Assembly (NCBI GenBank): GCA_031373545.1
Contig: JANMMT010000145.1
Span: 1 to 8,586 of the forward strand
Source: JADCCX01 sp031373545
GTDB taxonomy: Bacteria > Pseudomonadota > Alphaproteobacteria > Rhizobiales > Beijerinckiaceae
Direction of reading: 5' to 3'
Length of the DNA stretch: 8,586 nucleotides
The notes beneath the pieces were generated by a model. The model was given only the letters and a program-made list of their open reading frames with translations. It did not search any database and was not told the DNA's origin. The first letter of the stretch is position 1. Every line of letters begins with the position of its first letter. A program made the position numbers and the translations under genes. Shown here in pieces: positions 1 to 7,171 of this stretch.

Positions 1-514
1 CCAGCGCCTGCGCAATCATCACGCGCTGGCGCTGCCCGCCCGATAACTGGTGCGGGTAAGCCTCGGCCAATTGCGCCACATCGGGCAGGCTGACTGCGCT
101 CATGACCTCCAGCACCCGCTGGCGGATGGCGTCGCTGGAGAGATCGGTGTGGATATCCAGCACTTCGGCGATCTGGTCGCCCGCGCGCATCACGGGATTG
201 AGCGCCGTCATAGGTTCCTGAAAGATCATGGCCATGCGTGCGCCGCGCAGTTCCCGCAAGCGTGCTGGTGAGGCGGTGAGCGTGTCCTCAACGCCCAGCA
301 GAATGCGGCCCGTTTGCGCCGTCAGTTGGCCTTTGGGCAGCAGCCCCATGACGGCCTGGGCCGTGACGGACTTGCCGGAACCCGACTCGCCCACAACGCA
401 AAGGATTTCGCCGGGATTGACCGCGAGGGTCAGGTTTTCAACAGCAAAGCGCCTGTCGCCCCCGCCAGGGATGATCACGCTCAAACCTTCGATGGAGAGT
501 ACGGGCGCAGCCAT
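1..514 (-). CDS. Peptide (Dpp/Opp-type) ABC transporter ATP-binding protein, 3' end missing
   Basis: This is the nucleotide-binding subunit that powers the importer encoded by the genes upstream, acting at the cytoplasmic face of the inner membrane. Translating the minus strand from the ATG at 514-512 gives 171 codons without a stop up to the window edge. The Walker A motif GESGSGKS is at residues 42-49. The Q-loop is FQEPMTALNP with Gln99, wording typical of the DppD/OppD family. The signature LSGGQRQRV is at residues 157-165. Walker B, the H-loop and the C-terminal oligopeptide-binding extension lie outside the window, so whether one or two ATPase domains are present is unknown. The start overlaps the stop of the DppC-type permease by one base (TGATG), which points to translational coupling. 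The substrate class is inferred from the family and neighbours only. Confidence 0.93.
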   Translation of the reverse strand, partial: MAAPVLSIEGLSVIIPGGGDRRFAVENLTLAVNPGEILCVVGESGSGKSVTAQAVMGLLPKGQLTAQTGRILLGVEDTLTASPARLRELRGARMAMIFQEPMTALNPVMRAGDQIAEVLDIHTDLSSDAIRQRVLEVMSAVSLPDVAQLAEAYPHQLSGGQRQRVMIAQAL

Positions 515-1371
515 CAGACGCGCTTCGCCAGTTTGGGGTCGAGCCTGTCACGCAAGCCATCGCCCAGAATGTTCACCGCCAGAATAGTCAGCGACAGCGC
601 CACGCCGGGCCACAAGATGTTCCACGGCGCGATCTGGAAAAACAGGCGCCCCTCCGCAATCATATTTCCCCAACTCGGGATGATCGGCGGGGTGCCTGCA
701 CCCAGAAACGACAGGATCGCCTCCGTCAGCATGGCCGAAGCCGCAATATACGTCGCCTGCACGATGAGGGGCGGCACGCAGTTGGACAGGATATGGCGAA
801 TCAGGATTTGCGGCAGCGGCGTGCCCACCGAGATCGCGGCTTCCACATAGGGCTCCTCGCGCACGGACAGCACCACGGCGCGCACCAACCTTACAACGCG
901 GGGAATTTCCGGCACGACAATGGCAATGATCACGGTCTTGACGCTGGCGCCCGACAGGGAGACCAGCGCGATGGCCAGCAGGATGCCCGGAATGGCCATC
1001 AGCCCATCCATCAGGCGCATGACGATGGCATCCAGCCAGCGGACGTAGCCCGCCACGAGGCCAATCACAAGGCCAAGGCTGATGGAGATGCTGGCCACCG
1101 AAAAGCCAACGATCAGCGACACGCGCGCGCCGTAAACCAGGCGGCTCCAGGTGTCACGGCCGAAGTGATCCGTGCCGATCCAGTTGGCGCTTGAGGGCGG
1201 CACGAGCCGGTTGGACGGCGACAGCGCGGTCGGGTCGATGGTGCCCATGAGGGGCGCAGCCAAGGCCATGAGCGCGATGACTGTCAGGATCAAGGCGCCG
1301 ATGGCCGCCAGCGGATAACGCGCCGCAGCGGAGCGGCGGAAGTCTCGCCAAACCCCCAGCCCCGCGCTCAA
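514..1371 (-). CDS. DppC-type ABC transporter permease
   Basis: This is one of the two inner-membrane subunits of a peptide/nickel-family importer, 285 residues long, the usual size for the family. The first membrane segment is about residues 20-42. Next comes the conserved OppC-type stretch around 64-90 (IGTDHFGRDTWSRLVYGARV). The EAA loop that contacts the ATPase is near residues 173-199 (EEPYVEAAISVG and onward). The family's SFLGAGTPPIIPSWG segment starts at 221, and DGLRDRLDPK lies near the C-terminus. The start is a TTG at 1371-1369 that overlaps the TGA of the upstream permease (TTGA). A GAGG about eight bases upstream is a fitting ribosome site. No ATG or GTG lies early enough to keep the whole N-terminal region. 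The function is clear; the substrate is not. Confidence 0.94.
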   Translation of the reverse strand: MSAGLGVWRDFRRSAAARYPLAAIGALILTVIALMALAAPLMGTIDPTALSPSNRLVPPSSANWIGTDHFGRDTWSRLVYGARVSLIVGFSVASISISLGLVIGLVAGYVRWLDAIVMRLMDGLMAIPGILLAIALVSLSGASVKTVIIAIVVPEIPRVVRLVRAVVLSVREEPYVEAAISVGTPLPQILIRHILSNCVPPLIVQATYIAASAMLTEAILSFLGAGTPPIIPSWGNMIAEGRLFFQIAPWNILWPGVALSLTILAVNILGDGLRDRLDPKLAKRV

Positions 1372-2306
1372 TAGCGTATCCTCGGATCAACGAGGGTGTA
1401 GGCGATATCAATCAGCAGATTGAGCAGGATGTAGACGAAGGCGAAGAACAGGATCAGCCCCTGAATGATGGGGTAATCGCGCCGCGTGATCGCATCCACC
1501 ACCAGCCGTCCCAGGCCGGGAATGTTGAAGACGCTTTCCGTCACCACCACGCCGCCGATGAGCAGGGCGACGCCCAGACCAATCACCGTGACGATGGGCA
1601 CGGCGGCGTTTTTCAGCGCATGGCGAAACAGCACCCGCCGCTCGATCTGCCCCTTGGCCCGCGCGGTGCGAATGTAATCCTCCCCCAGCACCTCCATCAC
1701 GCTGGCGCGGGTGATGCGGGCGATCAGCGCGATGTAGATCATCGACAATGTGAAAGTGGGCAGGATGATGTGGCTGATGAACCGGCCAAAATCCGTGAAA
1801 GGGCTGACATAACCCTGCACGGGAAACCAGCGCAGGTTCAGCGAGAGTCCGAAGATCAGGAAATACCCCACCACAAAGACGGGTGTGGAAAAGCCGATGA
1901 CCGCAAACAGCATGACCGCGCGGTCCACCCATGTGCCCGCCTTCCAGGCCGCCAGCACGCCCATGGGCACGGCGACCGCGATGGAGAACACAATTGTCGT
2001 GCCAGCCAGCAGGAGTGTCGGCTCCAAACGCTGGGCAATCAGCGTGGCCACCGGCAAGCCCGTGAACAGCGATGTGCCCAGATCACCGTGCAGGAGCCGC
2101 CAGAACCATTCGCCGAATTGAACCAGGATCGAGCGGTCGAGCCCCAGGCTCTGGCGCACCTTTTCGATCTGCTCCAGCGAGGCGCTGTCCCCCGCCAGGA
2201 TCGCGGCAGGATCACCCGTCAGGCGCAGCAGCAGGAAAACGATCACCGCCACCAGCCCCATGACGGGGATGGTGGAAAGCATGCGCTGAAGGATGAAAAG
2301 GGGCAT
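1368..2306 (-). CDS. DppB-type ABC transporter permease
   Basis: This is the partner inner-membrane permease, 312 residues from the ATG at 2306-2304. It has the N-terminal membrane segment and the GDPAAILAG motif typical of DppB/OppB proteins near residue 31. The LGLDRSILVQFGEW stretch is also typical, and the protein has about six membrane segments. The EAA loop is near residues 208-236 (EDYIRTARAKG, then a HALKNAAVPIV segment). The C-terminus ends in DPRIRY, like many homologues. A TTG one codon upstream (2309) is also in frame. I prefer the ATG because AGAAGG sits about four bases before it and it overlaps the TGA of the binding-protein gene as TGATG. Its place between the binding protein and the DppC-type permease is the standard operon order. 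Confidence 0.94.
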   Translation of the reverse strand: MPLFILQRMLSTIPVMGLVAVIVFLLLRLTGDPAAILAGDSASLEQIEKVRQSLGLDRSILVQFGEWFWRLLHGDLGTSLFTGLPVATLIAQRLEPTLLLAGTTIVFSIAVAVPMGVLAAWKAGTWVDRAVMLFAVIGFSTPVFVVGYFLIFGLSLNLRWFPVQGYVSPFTDFGRFISHIILPTFTLSMIYIALIARITRASVMEVLGEDYIRTARAKGQIERRVLFRHALKNAAVPIVTVIGLGVALLIGGVVVTESVFNIPGLGRLVVDAITRRDYPIIQGLILFFAFVYILLNLLIDIAYTLVDPRIRY

Positions 2307-3902
2307 CAAGCCTTCTTGATGTTCCAGAAGAACGGCGGGGCCTGCAAGATGCCGGAGATGTTATCCCGGAAGCCCGTGGCGACGAAAAACTGGCCGAGAT
2401 AGGCCTGAAAGTTTTGCTCCTCGAACTGGCGCTTCTGCACAGCCGCCGCTATGCGCTTTTTGTCCTCGACACTGCCGGCCTCGGCAAACTGCGTGCGCAG
2501 CGTTTCTGTCTCGGGGTCATTGGCCCAAGCCCACCCAGGCGCTGTCGCCTGCGCCCGAAAGCGCGAACTGCACCACGGGGTCGAGCACATCTGCGCCCTC
2601 CCACCAGGTGAAGAACATGTTCCACCCGCCCTGCTCAATGGGGTTGCGGCTGGCACGCCTCTGCAACACGGTGGCCCAATCCATGGCCTGTGCCTCCACA
2701 TTGATGCCGATGCGGCGGCAGACATCCGCCACAACCGTGGCGAAGGCGGTCTGGATCGGGATGTCGGTGGTGGCGAGCAGCACCAGCTTTTCGCCCTTGT
2801 AGCCGCTGGCGGCGAGCACCTTGCGGGCTTCATCCAGATTGCCGCGCCCGATGCCAGCCGCGCCCTGATCGCTTTCAAAGGTCGTGCCGCAAGGATAGGC
2901 CGAATAGCAGGCACGGGCGAAATCGGCCGACTGCCCCACCGCAGCTTTCAGCGCGTCGGACTGGCTGATCGCCATGGAAATCGCGCGGCGCACGCCCGGA
3001 TTGCTGGTTGGCCCCACGAGATGATTGAAGCGACCCATGCCCACATTGCCTAGTGGGTTGAAGTTGCCGAGTTTCACGCCCGGCGCGCGGCCCACGACCT
3101 GCATGAGGTCCGCAGGCACCTGCTCATAGTAATCCACCTCGCCGGACATCAGCGCGTTGAGCGCCGTGGTCGGATCGGGGAAATTCACCCATTCCACGCG
3201 CTCGACGAAGACATTCTTGCCGCCCGACGCGTTGGAGGCGGGCTCCGCGCGCGGCACGTATTTGGCGTTGCGGGCATAGACCACGCGCGCACCGGGGCGA
3301 TATTCCGCGCCCACCCAGCGGAAGGGACCGGAGCCGATCATTTCATCGGCCGTCAGGCGCTCGGTCGGCGGCTTGTCGGCAAAGCGCTTGGGCATCATGA
3401 ACGGCACATTGGTGGACAGCTTGCCGATGGATTCCAGCACGAAACCGTAGGGGCGCTTCAGCTTGATCACGATGACCTTGGGGCCATCCTCGCTCACGCT
3501 GTCGATGTAGGTGTAGAGGCGGCGGCCCATGCCATCGACCTTGCCCCAGCGGTTGAGCGAGGGCACGCAGTCGGCGGAGGTGACGGGCGTGTCGTCGTGC
3601 CAGATCAGCCCGTCGCGCAACGTGATGCGGTAGGTGAGCTTGTCGGCGGAAATCTCGACGCCCGAGGCCATCTGGGGCTGCACTTCCAGCTTCTCGTTCA
3701 TGGCGAACAGCGTGTCCCAGATCATGTAGCCATGGTTGCGCACGATGTAGCCGGTGGTCGCCACGGGATCGAGGGTGGTGAGCGCTGCGTGAGGGATCAC
3801 CCGCAAGGTGCCGCGCGCCTGTGCCATAGCAGCGTTGGGCAATGTGCTCGCGGCGGCGATGGCCGCTGTTCCCGCCATGATATCACGCCGATTCATGCTC
3901 AT
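2306..3902 (-). pseudogene. Periplasmic substrate-binding protein of the peptide ABC transporter, split by a frameshift
   Basis: This is a family 5 extracellular solute-binding protein (DppA/OppA-like), which would capture the ligand in the periplasm for the permeases. The leader has twin arginines (NRRDIM, Arg5-Arg6), a hydrophobic run and a likely cut after AMA at residue 27, so Tat export is plausible. Typical family segments follow, including a DPV near 45 and GSGPFRWV mid-protein. The start at 3902 has AAGGAG six bases upstream. The frame stops at 2517 after 461 codons (GDSAWVGLGQ). Dropping one A of the AA at 2527-2528 restores W-V-G-W-A-N-D-P-E and continues to the stop at 2306. The corrected protein has 531 residues, the normal family length. 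The 73-codon tail (ending FFWNIKKA) looks fully preserved, so the change is recent or a sequence error. If the shift is an error, this is simply an intact binding protein. Confidence 0.88.
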
Positions 3903-3955
3903 CTGAAGCTCCTTGGCAAAGGGGAAAAAGGCGCAGCGTGCACCGCGGCCGCGTG

Positions 3956-3984
3956 ATTAGATAAGTCCCTCTGCACAGAGTCAA
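3956..3984 (-). promoter_or_regulatory. Sigma-70 type promoter for the ABC transporter operon
   Basis: On the minus strand TTGACT (3984-3979) and TCTAAT (3961-3956) are separated by exactly 17 bases. Each hexamer matches the consensus at five of six positions. Transcription would begin near 3949, giving a leader of roughly 45 bases that ends in the AAGGAG ribosome site of the binding-protein gene. This is a sequence match only; alphaproteobacterial promoters often tolerate weaker -10 boxes. Confidence 0.6.
3969..3980. promoter_or_regulatory. Candidate operator: palindrome inside the promoter spacer
   Basis: CTCTGCACAGAG consists of perfect 5-base arms (CTCTG/CAGAG) around a two-base centre. 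It sits between the -10 and -35 boxes and touches the -35 box. This is where a repressor would block RNA polymerase. No regulator gene is visible in the window, so its use as an operator is an inference. Confidence 0.3.
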
Positions 3985-4055
3985 TCGCACGGCACACAAG
4001 CCACTTTACGCACGGGTTGAACGCGGCCCATGCTGCAGGCAATCGGAGACCAACC

Positions 4056-5537
4056 ATGCCCCGCAAGCCTCGCTTTCTCATCGCCATGATGAAACATGAG
4101 ACCAACACCTTTTCCCCCGTGCCAACGCATTTGCAGCGCTTCCGCGACTGGGGACTGTACGAGGGCGAGGCTGTGGTTGCGGCCTATCGCGGCACGAACC
4201 ATCCGCTCGCCGCCTACATCGAACTTGCGGAGGAGATGGGCGCAGAGATTGTCTCGCCCGTGGCAGCCGAGGCCATGCCCTCAGGCCCTGTGCGGCGCGA
4301 GGCCTACGATTATCTGTGCGGGCGCATACTGGAGGCGCTGGCCACACAAGGGCCGTTCGACGCTGCGCTGCTTGATCTGCACGGGGCCATGGTGCCCGAG
4401 GGCGGCGTCGATGGCGAGGGCCCGCTTCTGGCGCAGATGCGCGCCATTGCACCCACCATGCCCATTGGCGTGACCTTCGACATGCACGGCAACATGACCG
4501 ATCAGATCATGGCGAATGCCGATGTGGTGCTCTGCTACAAGCACTATCCCCATACGGATATGGCCGAGACGGGCCGCACCTGCGCGCGCATTATCCGGGG
4601 CATGCTGGAGGGCGGGGCGAAGCCCGTGATCGCCTGGGGCCAAGCAGGCATTCTGGCGCAGACTCTGCGCATGGGCACTGCCGACGAACCCATGAAAACC
4701 GCGCAGGAACTGACACGGCGCATGGAGCGCGAGCCCGGCATCCTTGCGGCATCGGTGTTTGGCGGTTTTCCCATGGCGGATATTCCGGATGCAGGCCTTT
4801 CAGTGGTTGTGGTGGGGGAAAACACCGTGCAGGCAGAGGCGGCCAAGAGCACGCTTCTTGCGTACTGCCGCTCCACCAGGGCGGAGTGGATTTACAATCA
4901 CGAACCGCTGGAACAAGCCGTGCGGCGCGCGGAGGGCATGAATGATTTTCCCGTCATCCTGCTCGACCATGCGGACAATGTGGGTTCGGGCGGCACATCG
5001 GATTCCATGACCGTGGTTCGCGAAGTCCTTCGCCAGAAGCTCCAAGGCGTTGCCGTGGCAGCGGTTTATGATCCGGCGGCTGTCCGGACCATGCAGGCAG
5101 CGGGTGTGGGCAGCACGGTGACACTGGAGCTGGGCGGCAAGGCGGATATGCCCTCGATTGGGGTAACCGGGGAGCCCCTTGTGTTGACCGGGCGCGTGCG
5201 GCGGTTGTCCGACGGCGAATGGACCGTGCGCGGGCCAATGTATACGGGCTCGAAAGTGACAGCGGGTGCGACCGCCGTCTTCGAGACGGGTGGCTTGCAG
5301 ATTGTCGTGACATCCCTGCACCACGAGCCTTGGGATGCGGGCATCTTCACGCATATCGGAATCGACCCCGCGCATTGCCGCTATATTCTGCTGAAATCAC
5401 GCATCCACTACCGCGCTGGATTTCAGCATTACGCCAAGGCCACGATCACGCTGGATGGTGAGGGTGTGACCACCTCCGACAATATGCAGTTGAGCTATCA
5501 CCGTCTTAAACGGCCGATTTATCCGCTGGATGCGTGA
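4056..5537 (+). CDS. M81 family metallopeptidase (MlrC/microcystinase-like)
   Basis: This is a 493-residue protein of the M81 (DUF1485/MlrC) family, zinc-dependent hydrolases whose named member attacks the linear products of microcystin breakdown. Most homologues have unknown substrates. The N-terminal domain starts with the family hallmark KHETNTFSP (13-21). It continues with DLHGAMV (107-113), FDMHGNM (141-147) and KHYPHTD (162-168), which supply the conserved His and Asp residues expected to bind metal. The C-terminal MlrC domain includes LLDHADNVGSGGTSD (302-316). I chose the ATG at 4056 because the homology begins there and GGAGA lies six bases upstream; an in-frame TTG at 4017 would add 13 unrelated residues. 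There is no signal peptide, so it acts in the cytoplasm. It is divergent from a peptide importer, which suggests that it processes the imported compound. Confidence 0.92.
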   Translation: MPRKPRFLIAMMKHETNTFSPVPTHLQRFRDWGLYEGEAVVAAYRGTNHPLAAYIELAEEMGAEIVSPVAAEAMPSGPVRREAYDYLCGRILEALATQGPFDAALLDLHGAMVPEGGVDGEGPLLAQMRAIAPTMPIGVTFDMHGNMTDQIMANADVVLCYKHYPHTDMAETGRTCARIIRGMLEGGAKPVIAWGQAGILAQTLRMGTADEPMKTAQELTRRMEREPGILAASVFGGFPMADIPDAGLSVVVVGENTVQAEAAKSTLLAYCRSTRAEWIYNHEPLEQAVRRAEGMNDFPVILLDHADNVGSGGTSDSMTVVREVLRQKLQGVAVAAVYDPAAVRTMQAAGVGSTVTLELGGKADMPSIGVTGEPLVLTGRVRRLSDGEWTVRGPMYTGSKVTAGATAVFETGGLQIVVTSLHHEPWDAGIFTHIGIDPAHCRYILLKSRIHYRAGFQHYAKATITLDGEGVTTSDNMQLSYHRLKRPIYPLDA

Positions 5538-5548
5538 ACACATCACGC
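5532..5548. other. Short inverted repeat spanning two converging stop codons
   Basis: GCGTGA (5532-5537) and TCACGC (5543-5548) form a perfect 6-base stem with a 5-base loop. The left arm ends with the TGA of the M81 gene; the right arm begins with the stop of the receiver-domain gene on the other strand. There is no T-run on either side, so a role as a bidirectional terminator is only possible. Confidence 0.3.
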
Positions 5549-5977
5549 CGCCACGACGAATGTATGCTCACCCAAAGGTTTGCGCGCGATGGCCCAGGTG
5601 ACCCGTTCACAAAAACTGCGGGGCGAGAAGGGGCGCAGAATGATGCCTTCGCATCCGCACTGGATGGCTTTGCGGATGTTGGCTTCCCGCGGGTCGTTGG
5701 TGGTGAAGACAATCGAGGCGTGCCCACCATGGGTAGCACGGTAGGATTTCAGCACATGCATGGCGCGTTTGTGTCCCTGAGACAGAATTGAATGCTCCAT
5801 CATCAGAATATCGACAGACAGTGCGGGGTTGGAGAGCACAGGATCATCTTCACCTTGAATTTGGTGGATGCTCAACAGATTCATGTGGCTGAATTGCTCC
5901 AGAATGAGCATGCGGACAGGGGGTGATGGCTCGTAAATCGCAGCTCTCAGGCGCGGCAATGTTTGATGCTTCCACAT
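5543..5977 (-). CDS. Stand-alone receiver-domain (response regulator-like) protein with atypical phosphorylation site
   Basis: This 144-residue protein fits the CheY-like receiver fold from end to end, with no output domain. Strand 1 and the acidic site are AAIYEPS (Glu16 where an Asp pair is usual). Strand 3 is VDILMMEH, with Asp56 as the usual leading Asp and Glu61 at the phosphoacceptor position instead of Asp. Strand 4 is SIVFTTND with Thr92 at the conserved Thr/Ser. Strand 5 is GIILRPFS, with Arg115 in place of the invariant Lys but the following Pro kept. It may therefore not be phosphorylated in the normal way, or may be locked in an active-like state. The ATG at 5977 has only a weak ribosome site (GTGGG). 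It lies downstream of a flagellin gene in the same direction and ends five bases from the convergent M81 gene. A link to motility is suggested by position only. Confidence 0.75.
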   Translation of the reverse strand: MWKHQTLPRLRAAIYEPSPPVRMLILEQFSHMNLLSIHQIQGEDDPVLSNPALSVDILMMEHSILSQGHKRAMHVLKSYRATHGGHASIVFTTNDPREANIRKAIQCGCEGIILRPFSPRSFCERVTWAIARKPLGEHTFVVAA

Positions 5978-6014
5978 GAAGGCCCACTCACACGCTCTGT
6001 CGTTGAAAGAGGCC

Positions 6015-6043
6015 GGCCCCCTCCGCTTGTCGCAGAGGGGGCC
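6015..6043 (-). terminator. Hairpin downstream of the flagellin gene, probable terminator
   Basis: GGCCCCCTC (6015-6023) pairs with GAGGGGGCC (6035-6043). One mismatch follows, then two more G-C pairs and a 5-base loop, making a very stable stem. Read on the minus strand it lies about 100 bases past the flagellin stop and is followed by a short pyrimidine run (TCTTTC). It would separate the flagellin transcript from the receiver gene. The poor T-run makes intrinsic termination likely but not certain; mRNA stabilisation is an alternative. Confidence 0.6.
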
Positions 6044-6108
6044 AGACTTCAGCCGGGCGGGGGGTCAATGCCGGGCCGAAGATTCAAAGTTGGTCAGATG
6101 CCGGTCAA

Positions 6109-6155
6109 CGGAACAGACCTGATCTTATCGGAACAGGCCAGATCTTATCGGAACA
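6109..6155. repeat. 20-base-period tandem duplication over the flagellin 3' end
   Basis: GATCTTATCGGAACA occurs at 6121-6135 and again at 6141-6155. A third partial unit, CGGAACAG, is at 6109-6116 in the same phase. On the minus strand the first unit encodes the last flagellin residues LFR, the TAA stop and the following GATC; the others lie in the 3' untranslated region. The 20-base period is not a multiple of three, and the duplication adds nothing to the protein. Confidence 0.85.
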
Positions 6156-6954
6156 AGCTCAGCACGTTCTTGTCCGACTGGTTGGCGAAGGAGAGCGTCT
6201 GCGAGGCGAGCTGCTGGCGCGTCTGCAAGGTCACAAGCGCGGCGGCTTCCTCGTTGGTGTCGGCCAGGATCAACTGATCCGCGCCGGTTTTCAGCGTGTT
6301 GATCGTCGCTTTGGAGAAGTCCTGGCGCGTCTTCACCACCGAGAGGTTGGCACCGAAGGTGGCCGCCTGCGACCGCAGCTTCTTGAGCGCGTCGCCCAGA
6401 TTGCTGATCGAGGCATCCACATCCACGTTGGCCACAAACGCGTTGGACGCGGCGGCGATGCCCAGACCGGCGGCATCGAAGGTCGTACCCGTCAACGTCA
6501 GCGAAGACGTGGCATTCTCGTTGAAATCAACCTTGAGGTTGTCACCTTTGAGAAGGTTCACGCCGTTGTAGCCCGTGTCATTCACAAGCTGGTCGATCTG
6601 TGTGCGGATGGCGCCGAACTGTGTGGCCAGATCAGCGCGCGCTGTGGCATCCGTGCTCTGGCGGGCCTGGCGGGCCAGACCCTGCGCATTTTCAACCAGC
6701 TTGGTCAGGCTCTTGATGCCGTTATCGGCTGCTTCCAGCGTTTTCACGCCCTGGCCGACACGGTCAAGCAACCCGTTCAAGTCACTCGCGCGCGAGTTGA
6801 GGCTGGCCGCCGTGAAGAAGCTCGACGGGTTGTCGATCGCGGAATTGACCTTGTAGCCGGTGGAGAGTTTGACAGACTGAGCGTCGATCAGGCTGGTCGT
6901 GTTCTGCAGGGAGGACAAGGCCGAACGGACGCCGGAGGAGAGAGAAATGGACAT
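6145..6954 (-). CDS. Flagellin (small, alphaproteobacterial type)
   Basis: This is the filament subunit of the bacterial flagellum, exported through the flagellar type III apparatus without a cleaved signal. It is 269 residues long, at the short end for flagellins. The conserved N-terminal helical domain covers about residues 1-135, with KLSTGYKVNSAIDNPSSFF near 29-47 and the EAADNGIKSLTKLVENAQ helix near 74-91. A short variable part spans about 136-175. The C-terminal coiled helices occupy about 180-269 and end in LSFANQSDKNVLSLFR, the expected polymerisation end. The ATG at 6954 has AGAAGG nine bases upstream. The gene stands alone: 217 bases of non-coding sequence lie before it and a hairpin after it, so it is probably its own transcription unit. 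I could not find a clear sigma-54 or sigma-28 promoter. Confidence 0.93.
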   Translation of the reverse strand: MSISLSSGVRSALSSLQNTTSLIDAQSVKLSTGYKVNSAIDNPSSFFTAASLNSRASDLNGLLDRVGQGVKTLEAADNGIKSLTKLVENAQGLARQARQSTDATARADLATQFGAIRTQIDQLVNDTGYNGVNLLKGDNLKVDFNENATSSLTLTGTTFDAAGLGIAAASNAFVANVDVDASISNLGDALKKLRSQAATFGANLSVVKTRQDFSKATINTLKTGADQLILADTNEEAAALVTLQTRQQLASQTLSFANQSDKNVLSLFR

Positions 6955-7008
6955 GTGCGCAAACCTTCTGTTGCTGATCAGGGTGCCTTCTGGAACCCGA
7001 ATGCATCT

Positions 7009-7105
7009 TTAGGTTGCATACCTTGCGATCAAATTACCCTCTCAAGTTGCTATTTGTGTTGTTTCGGCACAGAAACTGATCAACCCACACCAAAATACAA
7101 CCTAA
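7009..7105. repeat. Widely spaced 8-base inverted repeat upstream of flagellin
   Basis: TTAGGTTG (7009-7016) and CAACCTAA (7098-7105) are exact reverse complements 81 bases apart. They lie within the AT-richer region upstream of the flagellin start. Paired regulator sites or chance are both possible. The region between the flagellin start and the stop of the next gene (6955-7171) shows no open frame that looks real. Confidence 0.3.
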
Positions 7106-7135
7106 GGGCGCAAGCCTGGCATCAGCGGAGATCAT

Positions 7136-7145
7136 TGGTTAACCA
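7136..7145. promoter_or_regulatory. 10-base palindrome TGGTTAACCA
   Basis: This is a perfect palindrome about 180 bases upstream of the flagellin start and 27 bases past the stop of the YfhO-like gene. It contains TTAAC, which resembles half of a CtrA site. The second half (TTAA seven bases on) is absent, so no regulator can be assigned. Confidence 0.2.
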
Positions 7146-7171
7146 CGAGCGTCAGAATCAGTCACGCGCGC

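Noticed and set aside
314..1194. Open plus-strand frames opposite the ATPase and DppC-type genes
   Set aside because: They are antisense to genes with clear motifs, have low-complexity translations and lack convincing ribosome sites.
1620..2402. Long plus-strand open frame opposite the DppB-type permease
   Set aside because: Its composition is rich in His, Gln and Arg with no domain pattern, and it lies fully antisense to a well supported gene; it is a by-product of GC-rich codon use.
2517..2540. Programmed ribosomal frameshift in the binding-protein gene
   Set aside because: There is no classic slippery heptamer, stop-codon shift site or downstream stem here, and binding proteins of this family are not known to need one; a simple insertion explains it better.
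3944..3953. CGCGGCCGCG palindrome near the expected transcription start
   Set aside because: A pure G+C palindrome of 10 bases is expected fairly often in GC-rich DNA, and there is no second copy nearby.
4017..4045. Promoter-like TTGAAC with a CAATCG -10 for the M81 gene
   Set aside because: The -10 match is poor and it overlaps the ribosome site, leaving almost no leader; the true promoter could not be identified.
7062..7072. GCCGAAAC on the minus strand as a sigma-28 -10 box for flagellin
   Set aside because: Only six of eight positions fit and no TAAA lies about 15 bases upstream.
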